Assembly (NCBI GenBank): GCA_963802415.1
Contig: CAWDIH010000001.1
Location: forward strand, 992,001 to 1,056,000
DNA: 64,000 nt
Source of the DNA: DATAES01 sp963802415
GTDB lineage: Bacteria; Actinomycetota; Acidimicrobiia; Acidimicrobiales; JACDCH01
Direction: 5' to 3'
A model generated the notes under the pieces. That model ran no database searches and was not told the DNA's origin. It worked only from the letters and a program-made list of their open reading frames with translations. Below are positions 55,029 through 64,000 of the stretch, piece by piece. Both the position numbers and the translations under genes were made by a program. The number at the start of each line of letters is the position of its first letter. Position 1 is the stretch's first letter.

Positions 55029-56325
55029 GGCAGGAGCTGAGCGGATGGTTCTTCCACTGCTCGAGCGGCAGCTGGTGGTAGGTGCCGTCCGGACATGTCA
55101 ACGCCGGATTCACCTCGCCGAACAGGCCCTGCTGTGACTCCCACCCCGCGACCGACCAGACATGCACCATCCATTGCGTGACCGGCATGACCTTTCCACC
55201 CGCCTGCACGCAGAGGTCGGCCGGCGCCTCGGTGTCAGCCCCGAACGGTGCGTCGATCGTGCCGTCGGCGTTGTACTTGATGCACGTGTTGGTGTGGTAG
55301 TGCCAGTGGTCGTTCGGACCGGCGAACCCTTGCGGCTCGTCCTTGCTCATCGCGTAGTACATGTATCCGGCGATCGGTGAGTCGGGGTTGGTGCCGGCGT
55401 AGATGATGGCGAGCGGTGACAGCAGGTCGCCGTCATCCATCACGCCATCGAAGTTGAGCCCTTCTGCGGTCGGACGGATGTAGTGCGCGCCCAGACCCGG
55501 TGAGTACGGACCGGCGCGGCTGTAGCCGGCCGATTGCGCCGCGGCGACCGTGGGGTACAGATTCGCCACGTCCTGCGTCACCGCGATCTGATGCGTGAGT
55601 TGCGCCCGCGTTGCGCCGTCGAGCGGCTGCTCGGAACCGATGACATGATGGTGGCCGTTGCTGAGCGCTGACAGACCCTTGTCGTCCGCTGGTGCCGCGG
55701 TGTCATGGTCATGCCCGGCAGCCGCCGTTGAGCCGTCGTCATGCGCGTGCGCGCCGTGATTGCGTGCTCCCGGCGAAGCGACCGCCGCTGTCGTGAGGGC
55801 GAAAGCTCCGATGATGACGGCGAGAGCGAACCGCATACCGACCTTGCTGGTCGATGTTCTTGTGTTCTTGGGCCGACGTGCGAGGAGCGCGCAGGTGACG
55901 AGCAGTGCAACCTCGAATGCAACGCAGGTGAGGTCGACGAAGCCCATCGGCTCCTTGGTCCCCTTGTGCGCACCGAGCGGGAGTCCCGCTGTGCGTGACC
56001 ACACCCACGCCCCGATGAACGCCGCGTTGGCCACAGCGATCGGCACGAGCAGCGACCGTTGCCTGCGGGTGAGGAGTACCCACGCAGTGATGATCTGGAA
56101 CCATCCCGCCAGCGCGAATCCGAGCCCTTCGGACAACGACTCGCCTGCATGCGGCGGCACCATCACGAGGTGGATAACCCCGGCCGTGATCGACAGCGAC
56201 GCCGCGACGCGAAGCAGTGATGGGTTGAGCGCGGTCGCTCTCGGACGTCCCTTCGGAGGCGATGCTGGCTCCGGGTCCAGAGCCGGAGCCTCAACCACGT
56301 CGAGCCGATCAAGCATGTCGGTCAT
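55021..56325 (-). CDS. Membrane protein with His-rich linker and Cys-containing extracytoplasmic domain, unknown function
   Basis: 434 residues from ATG 56325 behind GGGGGAGG. Residues about 50-185 hold four to five membrane helices (LRVAASLSITAGVIHLVMVPPHAGE, LVPIAVANAAFIGAWVW). A His/Asp-rich linker (NHGAHAHDDGSTAAAGHDHD) precedes a soluble domain of about 220 residues with GAHYI, DDGDLLSP, DHWHYHTNTC, and four Cys (TNTC, ADLC, LTC, SSC) that may form two disulfides. The His clusters suggest metal binding. I do not recognise the family. Its 3' end overlaps the acyltransferase stop by 8 bases. Confidence 0.85.
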   Translation of the reverse strand: MTDMLDRLDVVEAPALDPEPASPPKGRPRATALNPSLLRVAASLSITAGVIHLVMVPPHAGESLSEGLGFALAGWFQIITAWVLLTRRQRSLLVPIAVANAAFIGAWVWSRTAGLPLGAHKGTKEPMGFVDLTCVAFEVALLVTCALLARRPKNTRTSTSKVGMRFALAVIIGAFALTTAAVASPGARNHGAHAHDDGSTAAAGHDHDTAAPADDKGLSALSNGHHHVIGSEQPLDGATRAQLTHQIAVTQDVANLYPTVAAAQSAGYSRAGPYSPGLGAHYIRPTAEGLNFDGVMDDGDLLSPLAIIYAGTNPDSPIAGYMYYAMSKDEPQGFAGPNDHWHYHTNTCIKYNADGTIDAPFGADTEAPADLCVQAGGKVMPVTQWMVHVWSVAGWESQQGLFGEVNPALTCPDGTYHQLPLEQWKNHPLSSCLS

Positions 56326-56450
56326 AACGCCTCCCCCCGAAGTTCGCATCAAGCATGCCTCAGGACCGACGGCCCGCGCCGCGAACGTTGTACCCGCAGG
56401 CCGGTTGCTCCAAATGACCCGGCTGCGACCAAGCTCCTAGGCTCTTGCCG

Positions 56451-57380
56451 ATGGGCGGCCAAGATCTCTCAGAGAGGCTCGTCGACTCGCTGAACGCGGC
56501 CTACGGCGTGCACCCTGGGTATCGGGCGGCGCATGCCAAGGGCGTGTTGTGTGCGGCGACATTCGCGCCGACGAGCGACGCACCGGACGTCTGCCGCGCC
56601 GAACACTTGAAGGCTGCCGTGCGCGCGCACGTGCGGTTCTCGAACGGAAGCGGTGACCCGAGCGCGGCGGACGCCGCGAGGGATGGGCGCGGAATCGGCG
56701 TCAAGTTCTACCTGACTGATGGAAGCACCACAGATGTGGTGGCGCTCTCGTTGCCGGCGTTTTTCGCTCGGACGCCGGAGGACCTCCTCGCCTTCAACGA
56801 GGCTCGCCGTCCTGACCCGGCAACGGGACAGCCCAATCTCGAGCGCGTCGGCGCCTATCTCGCCGAGCACCCAGAGGCGATGACCGCCGTGAACGCGGCC
56901 ATCACGCATCCGATCCCCACGAGCTACTGCACCGTCGCGTTCCACAGTCTCCACGCGTACGAGTTCGAAGGCTCCGATGGTGCACCTCGGTACGGGCGCT
57001 ATCACCTCGTGCCGGAGGCCGGCGAGCAGAGCCTCAATGACGAGGAGGCAGCGAGCAAACCGCCCGATTATCTGCGAGACGAGCTCGACGAGCGACTACG
57101 AGCCGGGCCGGCCGCGTTCCAGCTACGGGTCGAGATGGCCGAGGACGAAGATCCAGTCGATGATCCGACAGCGGTCTGGCCCGACGGCCGCACAACGATC
57201 GATCTCGGTCGGCTCGAGATCACCAACCTCGCCCATGACCGTGACCGCGAAGGCGACATCCTCGTGTTCGATCCGACACGAGTCACCGATGGGATCCGTC
57301 TCACGCAGGATCCGATCCTCCTCGCCCGGCCTGGCGCGTACAGCGTGTCGATCGCACGCAGGACTGCCCCGCCCACCTGA
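56451..57380 (+). CDS. Catalase-related peroxidase (small catalase family)
   Basis: Haem protein of about 309 residues, much shorter than typical catalases (about 480). The distal His is in YRAAHAKGVLCAATF, RFSNGSGDPSAADAARDGRGIGVKFY is the conserved catalase block and the proximal Tyr lies in LARPGAYSVSIARR. Small catalase-like proteins have peroxidase more than catalase activity; the substrate is unknown. ATG 56451 is used; a TTG two codons upstream is possible. Convergent with the sulfatase. Confidence 0.9.
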   Translation: MGGQDLSERLVDSLNAAYGVHPGYRAAHAKGVLCAATFAPTSDAPDVCRAEHLKAAVRAHVRFSNGSGDPSAADAARDGRGIGVKFYLTDGSTTDVVALSLPAFFARTPEDLLAFNEARRPDPATGQPNLERVGAYLAEHPEAMTAVNAAITHPIPTSYCTVAFHSLHAYEFEGSDGAPRYGRYHLVPEAGEQSLNDEEAASKPPDYLRDELDERLRAGPAAFQLRVEMAEDEDPVDDPTAVWPDGRTTIDLGRLEITNLAHDRDREGDILVFDPTRVTDGIRLTQDPILLARPGAYSVSIARRTAPPT

Positions 57381-57395
57381 CGACGGGAGCAGGAG

Positions 57396-59671
57396 CTACT
57401 GCATCGCGACGTCTGCTCGCTCTTCGGCGGGCGGATCGCGGTACTCCAACCCGTCCGGTTCGATCACGACTCGCTTCAACACGCCGTCGGCGAGTCTGAA
57501 TGGTGGCGTGTAGGACGGTGAAACTGCGGTCCCCCGCTGGTAGCCCACGGTGAAGCCGCCGATGATCCCGTAGGTCACCGGAGTCGTCTCGCGACGTGTC
57601 CCTTTGCGAGAGGGACATCGTCGCGGGCGATCACGATGTCGCCTTGGAATCGTCCGGTCGGCGTGAACGTCACGGTGACGGTGCAAGGTCCGGTTGGGAA
57701 CCGGTCCTCGCTCGAGATGGTCGTGTGCTGCGCGCCGAGGAAGTTGTAGGTCCAGTGGAGTCGCCCGTCCTGCACGTAGAGCGAGTAGCCACCGGAGTGG
57801 GCGCCGTGAGTGAGGATCACCCCATCAGAGCCCGAGGAGGGCACGTCGAGGTCGGCGGTGATGCGGTACCCGCGGTTGCGCAGATTGGGCGCCAGCGTCG
57901 GCGGAAGCACCCCGATGCCGGGGCGGAACTCGTATCGCTGGCGGCGGAAGCGACGGTCACCGTGGCGACCGGGTTGGTTGGTGAGCGGGAACACCTGATT
58001 GCGCTCTGCTTCCGCCCACCACAGGTCGATGAGCTCACGCAGTCGCTCGGGCTCCTGGTCCGCGAGGTCGACGGTCTCGGAGAAATCCGACGCGACGTGG
58101 TACAGCTCCCACGTGTCTTCGTCGAACGGCTTGCGCGGGTCACTGCCCTCGTAGGCGAAGCCAATCATCGGGTGGAACGTGACTGCCTTCCATCCGTCGT
58201 GATAGATCGCGCGGCAACCCAGCATCTCGTAGTACTGCGTGTCGCGCGGCGCGGAAGCGGCAACCTCGGTCAACGTGGTCCTGAAACTGGCTCCGTCGAG
58301 CGAACGCTGCTGCACACCGGCGAGCGAATCAGGCGCGTCGATGCCGATCACATCGAGCAAGGTCGGCATCACATCGATCGCGTGCACGTACTGCTGGCGC
58401 ACCTCGCCGAGACGTCCAATTCCGTCTGGCCACCAGACGATCAGTGGGTCGGTCACACCGCCTTCGTGCGTCTCGCGCTTCCACCGCTTGAGCGGCGTGT
58501 TGCCCGCCCACGCCCATCCCCAGGGATAGTGGTTGTGCGCGTCGGGTCCACCGAGGTCGTCGATGCGCCGCAAGTTCTCGTCGAGGCTCTCGGGCACCAT
58601 GTTGAAGAAGTAGTTCTCGTTGAACGATCCACGAGGGCCACCCTCGGCGCTCGCGCCGTTGTCGCTCATGATCAACACGATCGTGTTTTCGAGCTCGCCG
58701 AGGCCTTCGATGAAGTCGACGACCCGTCCGACCTGCGCATCGGTGTGCTCGAGGAAGCCGGCGAACACCTCCATCATCCGCGCGTACAGGCGGCGTTCGT
58801 CGTCGCTGAGGTCGTCCCACGCCTGGATCCACGGCGGACGTTCACTCAACCGTGTATCGGGTGGCAGCAGTCCGGACTCGTTCTGTCGGGCGAAGGTCTC
58901 CTCACGCCACCGGTCCCAGCCGAGATCGAACCGTCCCTTGTAGCGGTCGCTGTATTCCTTGGGTACGTGGTGCGGCGCGTGGCATGCACCAGGCGTGAAG
59001 TAGAGGAAGAACGGACGGTCGGGCGATGTGGCCCGGAGATCCGTGATGTAGCTGATCGCGTGGTCCGCTAGGTCCTCGCTGAGGTGGTAGCCCTCACCCG
59101 GCGTCCGAGGCGGATCGATCTGGTGGTTGTCGTGCACGAGGTCGGGGTGATATTGGTCGGTCTCGCCGCCCATGAACCCGTAGAAGCGGTCGAATCCTCG
59201 GCCGAGGGGCCATCGCGCATGGCTCGCTCCAGTTGCCATCTCGTTTGCGGGTGCGAGGTGCCACTTGCCGACGGCGAAGCACGTGTATCCGTTGTTACCG
59301 AGGATCTCGGACAGGAAGCCGTTCGCCTTCGGCATCGTCGCGTCGTAGCCGGGGAAGCCGGAGGAGAACTCGACGATGCGGCCCATGCCGCTCGCATGAT
59401 GGTTGCGTCCCGTGAGGAGGCAGGCGCGGGTGGGGGAGCACAACGCCGTCGTGTGGAAATTGCTGTAACGCAGGCCGCCAGCCGCGAGCCGATCGAAGGT
59501 CGGCGTCGCGATGTCGGACCCATAGCAACCGAACTGCGCGTAGCCCACGTCGTCGAGGAGGACCATGACGACGTTCGGCGCGCCTGAAGGTGCGGCCGGG
59601 ATCGGAGGCCACCACGGGGTGGACTCGGCCAGCGTCCGGCCTGCGACTCCCTCGAACGAATCTGGCTCCAT
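57396..59671 (-). CDS. Arylsulfatase (AtsA type), frameshifted near the C-terminus
   Basis: Sulfate-ester hydrolase. Residues 78-82 read CSPTR, the C-x-P-x-R motif that formylglycine-generating enzyme converts at Cys78; metal ligands are in NVVMVLLDDVGYAQFG and IVLIMSDNGASAEGG. No clear signal peptide, so probably cytoplasmic. Near 57590 the frame changes by -1 (or +2); with it the reading continues TYGIIGGFTVGYQRGTAVSPSYTPPF and KRVVIEPDGLEYRDP, the usual C-terminal beta-sheet. Adding one G to CGCGAGACG would restore VAETTPVTYG. Total about 758 residues. Confidence 0.92.
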
Positions 59672-59701
59672 GATCCCCTCCCGGCATCCGCGGACAAGGC
59701 G

Positions 59702-61440
59702 TCAGCTCATGTGCTGGTCGCGCTTCTCCATGATGTACCGCCGGCGTCCCGACGCGAGATAGTCGGGCGAGCCGAGAGAGAACTGGAGCGTGTTACGAGG
59801 GAAGTCGCCGGCGTCGAGCAACGTCCGCATGCGCTCCGTGACGCTGCTCCGCAGGCCGAAGTGGGCCAGGACGTACTTCTGCACGACATTCGGGGCCTTC
59901 GGGATCCAATTCGCTCGGTCGACCGCCGTACAGATGGCTGCGGCGGCGGTTTCGGCGCGGCCCCGACGCAGCGGTTCCGGCCACGTACGAGCGATGCGAG
60001 CGAGGACCCGTCGTGCGGCGGTGCGGTACTCGGCATCGAAGAACTCGTCGCAGCACTCGTCGCACAGCCTGAGGATCTCGGCGACACGCTCGTGGACGTC
60101 GTCGTCGATGTCGGTCCAGTCGAACTGTTCATCGGGGAGCGGTTCATCGTCGAGCTCGTCCAGGGCCTGCGCACCGCCGACGGCCTCTTGTTGCAGTGTG
60201 AGCAACAGCTGCCGGAGGTCAGGCTCCTTGTCGTCTTCGTCGAAGAATTCCATCGATCGACATTTGGTGAGTGGATCGCCGCTTGGTACCCGGGCTCCCA
60301 GCGATCGACCGCTTCGAGTGTTTCTGCCGTGAGGGCGGCCGAGACTCCACGCTCGGCGTGGCAGTAGCGGATGAACTTCCGTAGCACCATCGGCATCCTC
60401 GCGAGGTAGCTGGCGGTGGCGATCACCTTCCGCGGCATCCAGTCGACGAGGAAAATCTCCACCGCGACCGGGCTCCAACGGGTCGGATCTCCAGGCCCGT
60501 AGTCACAGCCGAACCACAGAAGGTTCTCGATCAGGTCACGGTCGTCGGGGTCGTCGAGGTCTGCGGCGAACGATGACGCGAAGAACCGGTCGATGAGACG
60601 TTGTCGGTCGTCGTCGGTCCACATGGGCTGTTCGTAGCCCCGACCGCCATCGGGAAGCAGGCGGACCATCCACTCGATCAATGGTCGCGACGACGGCCAG
60701 GTGTCACTATCGAACGGCGGATACGTGATGGCCGCGACGCGGATGGCATCGTCGATGCACGCTCTCGCATCGGAGAGAGGGATATCCGCGACGGTGGTGT
60801 TGTCGGGATCGTCGTTCTTGGCGCGCATCAATGCTTCAAGTTGCTCGATCGGCTCGGTCACGACGAAAGCGTCCTTCACCAGCCTCCCGAGGTTGTGGTC
60901 GATGTAGACCACGGCGGTCAGCTCTTCGCCGGTGGCGAGCCGCACCCCCACCAGCACGTCGTCGCCGTCGCCGAGCACATGTGTCATCTCGCTCGCGCGG
61001 TATGCCACGGCTCGGTCGACGCGGGCCAGCCACTCCGGCAGGCTCCGGGTGCGGCGCCGGATAGCTCGCTCGATCCGGCGCTGCTGGACAACGTTGTCGG
61101 TGAGTGCGGCCATAGCGGCCAGCAACGCGGTGGTCTCCGGGCTATCAACCTCGATGAAGGTTCGAACAAGCTCCTCGGCCGAGGTCTCGGTTTTCTCGAG
61201 ATCGCGCCCGAAGGGACTCGTAGGACGAGGGTCGACCAGGTGGAGCATCGTGCTCACCAGTTCGAGGAAGGACAGCGGATGGTCGTCGGCCAGCGCGCGA
61301 CGAACATCGCGCATCAAGTCCGGCTCGGGCTCGGACCAGAAGTCCTCGGGCTCATCGTAGGAGAGCGGCTGGAAGCCCAGCGGCCGCGTACCCTTCGGTG
61401 TGACTCGCCCGCCCTTCCGATGCCTCCCCTTCTTGGCCAC
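59702..61440 (-). CDS. Conserved hypothetical protein, frameshifted, about 580 residues
   Basis: Starts GTG 61440 (AKKGRHRKGGRVTPKGTRPLG, a basic leader). The first 390 residues run to AIHSPNVDR and then continue in the -1 frame as MEFFDEDDKEPDLRQLLLTLQQEAVGG, so one base is missing (or two extra) near 60255. The upstream frame stays open but its composition changes to Ser/Thr/Arg-rich, as an out-of-frame reading would. Central segments (VLVGVRLATGEELTAVVYIDHNLGRLVKDAFVV) and a C-terminal SVTERMRTLLDAGDFPRNTLQFSLG are hydrophilic; no membrane segments. I do not recognise a family. The MEFF codon could instead start a separate gene. Confidence 0.75.
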
Positions 61441-61997
61441 GCGGGGAGCCTAGGAGTCGATCGTCGTGACGTCGTGGATTCGACGATGCGACCGCGCGGT
61501 CTGTGTCGACTCAGCCACGGGATCGGTGGGTCAGCAGACACAGACACGACAGCTGTGCGGTCTGTGTCGACTCAGCCACCGGAATGGGTGGCTGAGACGA
61601 CAATGTGCGGAGGGTGGGGCGTCATCCTCTGCGCCGTACCCGACGATGTCGTGCGCGCCGCGGCACGGTTCGTTGTCGGCCGTCTCGTCGGCGATGTACC
61701 CGAGCAGTGCCCCGACCCCCGGATCCTCGACGTGGGTAAGGTCTTGGACGCAGTGTCCGCGCTCGGGAGCCCGATCTCACCGTTGGATTGGAACGCTGGA
61801 CGTGGCGAGCGCTGTGCTCGTGCACGTGGAGACCGACTCGTATCGCCGCATCGGCAGTTCGCACACGCGCATGCCTCGCCTCGCGCCGCGGTATACCCGA
61901 TCGAGGGCGACCACTTCGCCGTCGTCGAGAAGCCGCGCGTCTTCGCTCGGACACTCGCCCGAGCTGGGCGCGACGTGCAGCGCCGGCCACATCCTTG
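61441..61997. other. 557-bp region without a confident gene; repeats and possible hydrolase remnant
   Basis: The left third holds the duplicated hairpins at 61496-61601. The rest is coding-like but in no single frame: VPDDVVRAAARFVVGRLVG..., then ASAVLVHVETDSYRR in the next frame and YPIEGDHFAVVEKPRVFARTLARAG in the first again. The VHxETD and EGDHF segments resemble the end of an alpha/beta-hydrolase, so a decayed or twice-shifted gene is possible. I cannot support a gene call. Confidence 0.4.
61496..61601. repeat. Pair of direct-repeat hairpins
   Basis: The 23-bp sequence GCGGTCTGTGTCGACTCAGCCAC (written here as GCGGTCTGTGTC plus GACTCAGCCAC) occurs at 61496-61518 and 61557-61579. Copy 1 folds with GACACAGAC at 61537-61545 against GTCTGTGTC; copy 2 folds as CTCAGCCACC (61571-61580) with GGTGGCTGAG (61587-61596). 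The AGCCAC core recalls the family A repeats. Confidence 0.75.
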
Positions 61998-63404
61998 ATG
62001 GTGCGGAGCAGGTCGAGACGCGTGCGGCATCCTGACGGACTGAACGCGCTTCCGGTCCGCTCCCGGATCGCAGCCGCTGGCGCGCTCGCAGTTTCCGCGG
62101 TCACGTTGGCGGCGCTCGCAGTCCTCACGGCGGGGGAACTGCGTGCTCTCGTTGCATCGTTGCTGGCCTGCATGCTCTGCATCACGGCGCTGCGGGTCGC
62201 TGCCACCAACCGCCAGTTCCGGCGGGTTGGGGTCGCGGGCGCCGTGCTCTTCGTTGGCGGCACTATCGCCGGCCTGGTGGCCGCCGGACGGGGCGCGGTG
62301 TGGGTCGCGATCGTGATCGCCGGCATCGTCATCTCGGCCGCGCTCGGGGCGGTCGCGCTGCACTGGGAGATCCAGCAGGCCCTCGCCGAGCGCTGGTACC
62401 GAGTACCTGCGGCCCGACACGGCGTGATCCTCATCAACCCGAGGTCCGGCGACGGCAAGCCGACGCGGCTGCATCTCGCCGACGAGGCGCAGCGCCGGGG
62501 CATCGAGCCCGTGTTGCTCGAAAAGGGCGACGACCTGCGCGCGCTCGCCGAAGCGGCGGTAACGCGCGGGGCCGACGCGCTCGGGATGGCCGGTGGCGAC
62601 GGCTCCCAGGCCATTGTGGCCGCGGTGGCTGCGGCGCACGGATTGCCGTATGTCTGTATCCCGGCGGGCACCCGTAATCACCTTGCGCTCGACCTGGGGG
62701 TCGATCGTCGTCATCCAGTACGCGCCCTCGACGCGTTCGGTCCGGCTCAGGAGACAGCCATCGATCTCGCCGAGGTCAACGGCGAGGTCTTCGTCAACAA
62801 CGTGTCGCTTGGCATCTATGCGCATTTCGTCGCGTCGCCGGAATATCGAGAAGCCAAGCGCCGGACGGTGGCCGAGATGCTGCCCGGTCTGTTGGCGCCG
62901 GACGCGAAACCCTTCGGCTTCACCGTCGAGGGCGCGGACGAGGTAGCCGACCCGCGGATCATTCTCGTGTCCAACAACCCGTACACATTGTCGAGCCTCA
63001 GCGGCTTCGGCTCGCGCGCCCGCCTGGACACTGGCGCGCTCGGAGTGGCCACCCTCTCGATCAACCGCGCGTCCGACCTCAACCGACTGGCGGCACTCGA
63101 GATCGCAGGTCATCCCGAGCGCTTCGAAGGATGGCGCCAGTGGACAGCGCCTGACCTGGTGGTCGAAGGCCCGCACGGGTCCGCCGCCGTCGCCATGGAC
63201 GGCGAAGCCCGCACGTGGGATCTGCCCCTTCACTTCAGGATCCGACCGAAGGCACTGCGGATTCGCATCGCGCTCGGCCAACTTGGAGCCTCGCCGGCCT
63301 TTCTACGCAGTCCGGCCGTCGCGTCCACGGTGATGGGGCTCTCCCGCGTGTTGCGGGGCCGGCCAAGCGGCATCGTCCTCGAGCGATCGGAACACAAGGC
63401 ATGA
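61998..63404 (+). CDS. Diacylglycerol/lipid kinase with N-terminal membrane domain
   Basis: 468 residues from ATG 61998 (MVRSRSRRVRHPDGL); a GTG at 62022 is an alternative. Residues about 20-130 contain four membrane helices. The DAGK catalytic domain begins GVILINPRSGDGKPTRLH, with the nucleotide-binding GMAGGDGSQAIVAAVAAAHGLPYVCIPAGTRNHLALDLG (GGDG motif, in parts). It phosphorylates diacylglycerol or a related lipid at the membrane. It overlaps the PAP2 phosphatase start by 4 bases; kinase and phosphatase with opposite reactions in one transcript suggest lipid turnover. Confidence 0.93.
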   Translation: MVRSRSRRVRHPDGLNALPVRSRIAAAGALAVSAVTLAALAVLTAGELRALVASLLACMLCITALRVAATNRQFRRVGVAGAVLFVGGTIAGLVAAGRGAVWVAIVIAGIVISAALGAVALHWEIQQALAERWYRVPAARHGVILINPRSGDGKPTRLHLADEAQRRGIEPVLLEKGDDLRALAEAAVTRGADALGMAGGDGSQAIVAAVAAAHGLPYVCIPAGTRNHLALDLGVDRRHPVRALDAFGPAQETAIDLAEVNGEVFVNNVSLGIYAHFVASPEYREAKRRTVAEMLPGLLAPDAKPFGFTVEGADEVADPRIILVSNNPYTLSSLSGFGSRARLDTGALGVATLSINRASDLNRLAALEIAGHPERFEGWRQWTAPDLVVEGPHGSAAVAMDGEARTWDLPLHFRIRPKALRIRIALGQLGASPAFLRSPAVASTVMGLSRVLRGRPSGIVLERSEHKA

Positions 63405-64000
63405 CGACTACTTCCTCGCACCAGAGTGATATTCGCGATGTCGGACGGCGCTTGGCCGACGATGCAGACGCGCTCGACCATCGCGTCTACGACGCGGTCG
63501 CGAACACGCCGACGCCGACGCTTGACGTTCCCGTGACGTGGCTCGCGAACGCGTCCAACTACTCGCGGCTCTCGATCGTGATCGCGGGCGCGCTCGCGGC
63601 GTCCCGTGGTGAAGAGGGTCGCCGGACAGCCGTCCGTGGGCTGCTTGCGGTCGGTGCGACCTCGATCGTCGCAAACCTGATCGTGAAGCCGATGTTCGAC
63701 CGCCGAAGGCCGAACCGGCGTGAGGAGCCCGGGCGCGTCGCGCGCATGCCGGCCTCGAGTTCCCTTCCCTCAGGCCACACCGCGACGGCCTTCGGCTTTG
63801 CGGCCGCGGTGACGCCCGAGTTCGCTCACCTCGCGTTTCCTCTGTACACGCTCGCATCGGCTGTGGGCTACAGCCGGGTCCACACGGGCGTGCATTACCC
63901 GAGTGACGTGATGACCGGCGCAGTGGTCGGTTTGGCTGTGGGTACCGTGGTCCGGGCGGCGCTGTTGTCGTTCGGTCCGGGTGCGCTTCGCCGGCGGGGG
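63401..64000 (+). CDS. PAP2-family phosphatase (partial, runs off the window)
   Basis: Starts ATG 63401 overlapping the lipid-kinase stop (ATGA); 200 residues lie inside the window. All three acid-phosphatase motifs are present: KPMFDRRRP (Lys96 to Pro104), PSGH (123-126) and SRVHTGVHYPSD (158-169). About five membrane helices can be seen. Probably dephosphorylates phosphatidate, undecaprenyl diphosphate or another lipid phosphate. The reading frame is still open at base 64000. Confidence 0.93.
   Translation, partial: MTTTSSHQSDIRDVGRRLADDADALDHRVYDAVANTPTPTLDVPVTWLANASNYSRLSIVIAGALAASRGEEGRRTAVRGLLAVGATSIVANLIVKPMFDRRRPNRREEPGRVARMPASSSLPSGHTATAFGFAAAVTPEFAHLAFPLYTLASAVGYSRVHTGVHYPSDVMTGAVVGLAVGTVVRAALLSFGPGALRRRG

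Noticed and set aside
60251..60478. Separate short gene starting at the MEFF codon
   Set aside because: The upstream frame has no stop near this point and degenerates to out-of-frame composition, so a frameshift in one gene explains both halves better. Not fully excluded.
61606..61997. Alpha/beta-hydrolase gene
   Set aside because: Hydrolase-like segments occur in two different frames and lack a nucleophile elbow; too weak to call a gene.
1..64000. tRNA, rRNA, riboswitch, IS element or prophage
   Set aside because: No cloverleaf, ribosomal sequence, transposase, integrase or structural phage gene was recognised on reading; a covariance-model scan would be needed to exclude small RNAs.

Overview
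The window is high-GC DNA from an actinobacterium. Starts are often GTG or TTG, stops and starts overlap by 1-4 bases in many tandem pairs, and the gene families are actinobacterial: DUF3052, LigB-type ligase, a Lhr-Nei pair, HelD, a Rv0474-like regulator beside a small Lys/Ala-tailed protein, and SigF with STAS partners. Acidimicrobiia is my best guess at class level, by inference only. I saw no rRNA, tRNA, CRISPR array, phage module, transposase or replication origin. Nearly all of it reads as chromosomal housekeeping and metabolism.

Layout. 0-4.9 kb: peroxiredoxin, PQQ-type sugar dehydrogenase and acyl-CoA thioesterase (minus), then a GH1 beta-glucosidase and an HTH/DUF559 protein lying between two copies of a hairpin repeat. 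4.9-9.4 kb: nitroreductase and methyltransferase (plus) facing a glycosyltransferase-methyltransferase-alpha/alpha-barrel set (minus). 9.4-11.4 kb: MOSC protein, aldose epimerase, dtd. 11.3-17.1 kb: a tightly overlapping minus-strand operon, patatin-hemE-hemH-hemY-lnt. 17.2-30.7 kb: a phosphatase/nuclease, HelD-like motor, DtxR-type regulator, lhr-nei-ndh, ligB, a second thioesterase, DUF3052. 30.7-39.6 kb: FtsX-type ABC exporter, a 1171-residue cyclase/ATPase/TPR protein, a small phasin-like protein with a palindromic operator, its probable XRE regulator and a CDF transporter. 39.6-42.3 kb: glutamine amidotransferase, CsbD and a SigF module with back-to-back SigF-type promoters. 42.4-53 kb: beta-propeller lipoprotein, ankyrin protein, a complete branched-chain amino acid (liv) ABC operon followed by a luciferase-like oxidoreductase and an FMN 2-hydroxyacid oxidase, and an SDR. 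53-64 kb: acyltransferase, a His-rich membrane protein, a catalase-like peroxidase, an arylsulfatase, a large unknown protein, a diacylglycerol-kinase-type lipid kinase and a PAP2 phosphatase cut by the window end.

Two signals stand out. First, the window carries several families of short hairpin repeats. The clearest is a 49-bp element with fixed ends and a variable but always self-complementary core (three copies, all exactly 49 bp). A second family (core AGCCACA/TGTGGCT) has three clear copies, two of which bracket the DUF559 gene; there are also weaker hairpin duplications and a 63-bp tandem repeat in the liv operon. Some copies supply the last codons or the stop of the neighbouring gene. 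Second, twelve conserved genes are broken by 1-base frameshifts. Eleven sites behave as +1 insertions, and seven of those are an extra G in the context CGCGG. This is most simply a systematic assembly or base-calling error, but it decides how a quarter of the genes here must be read.
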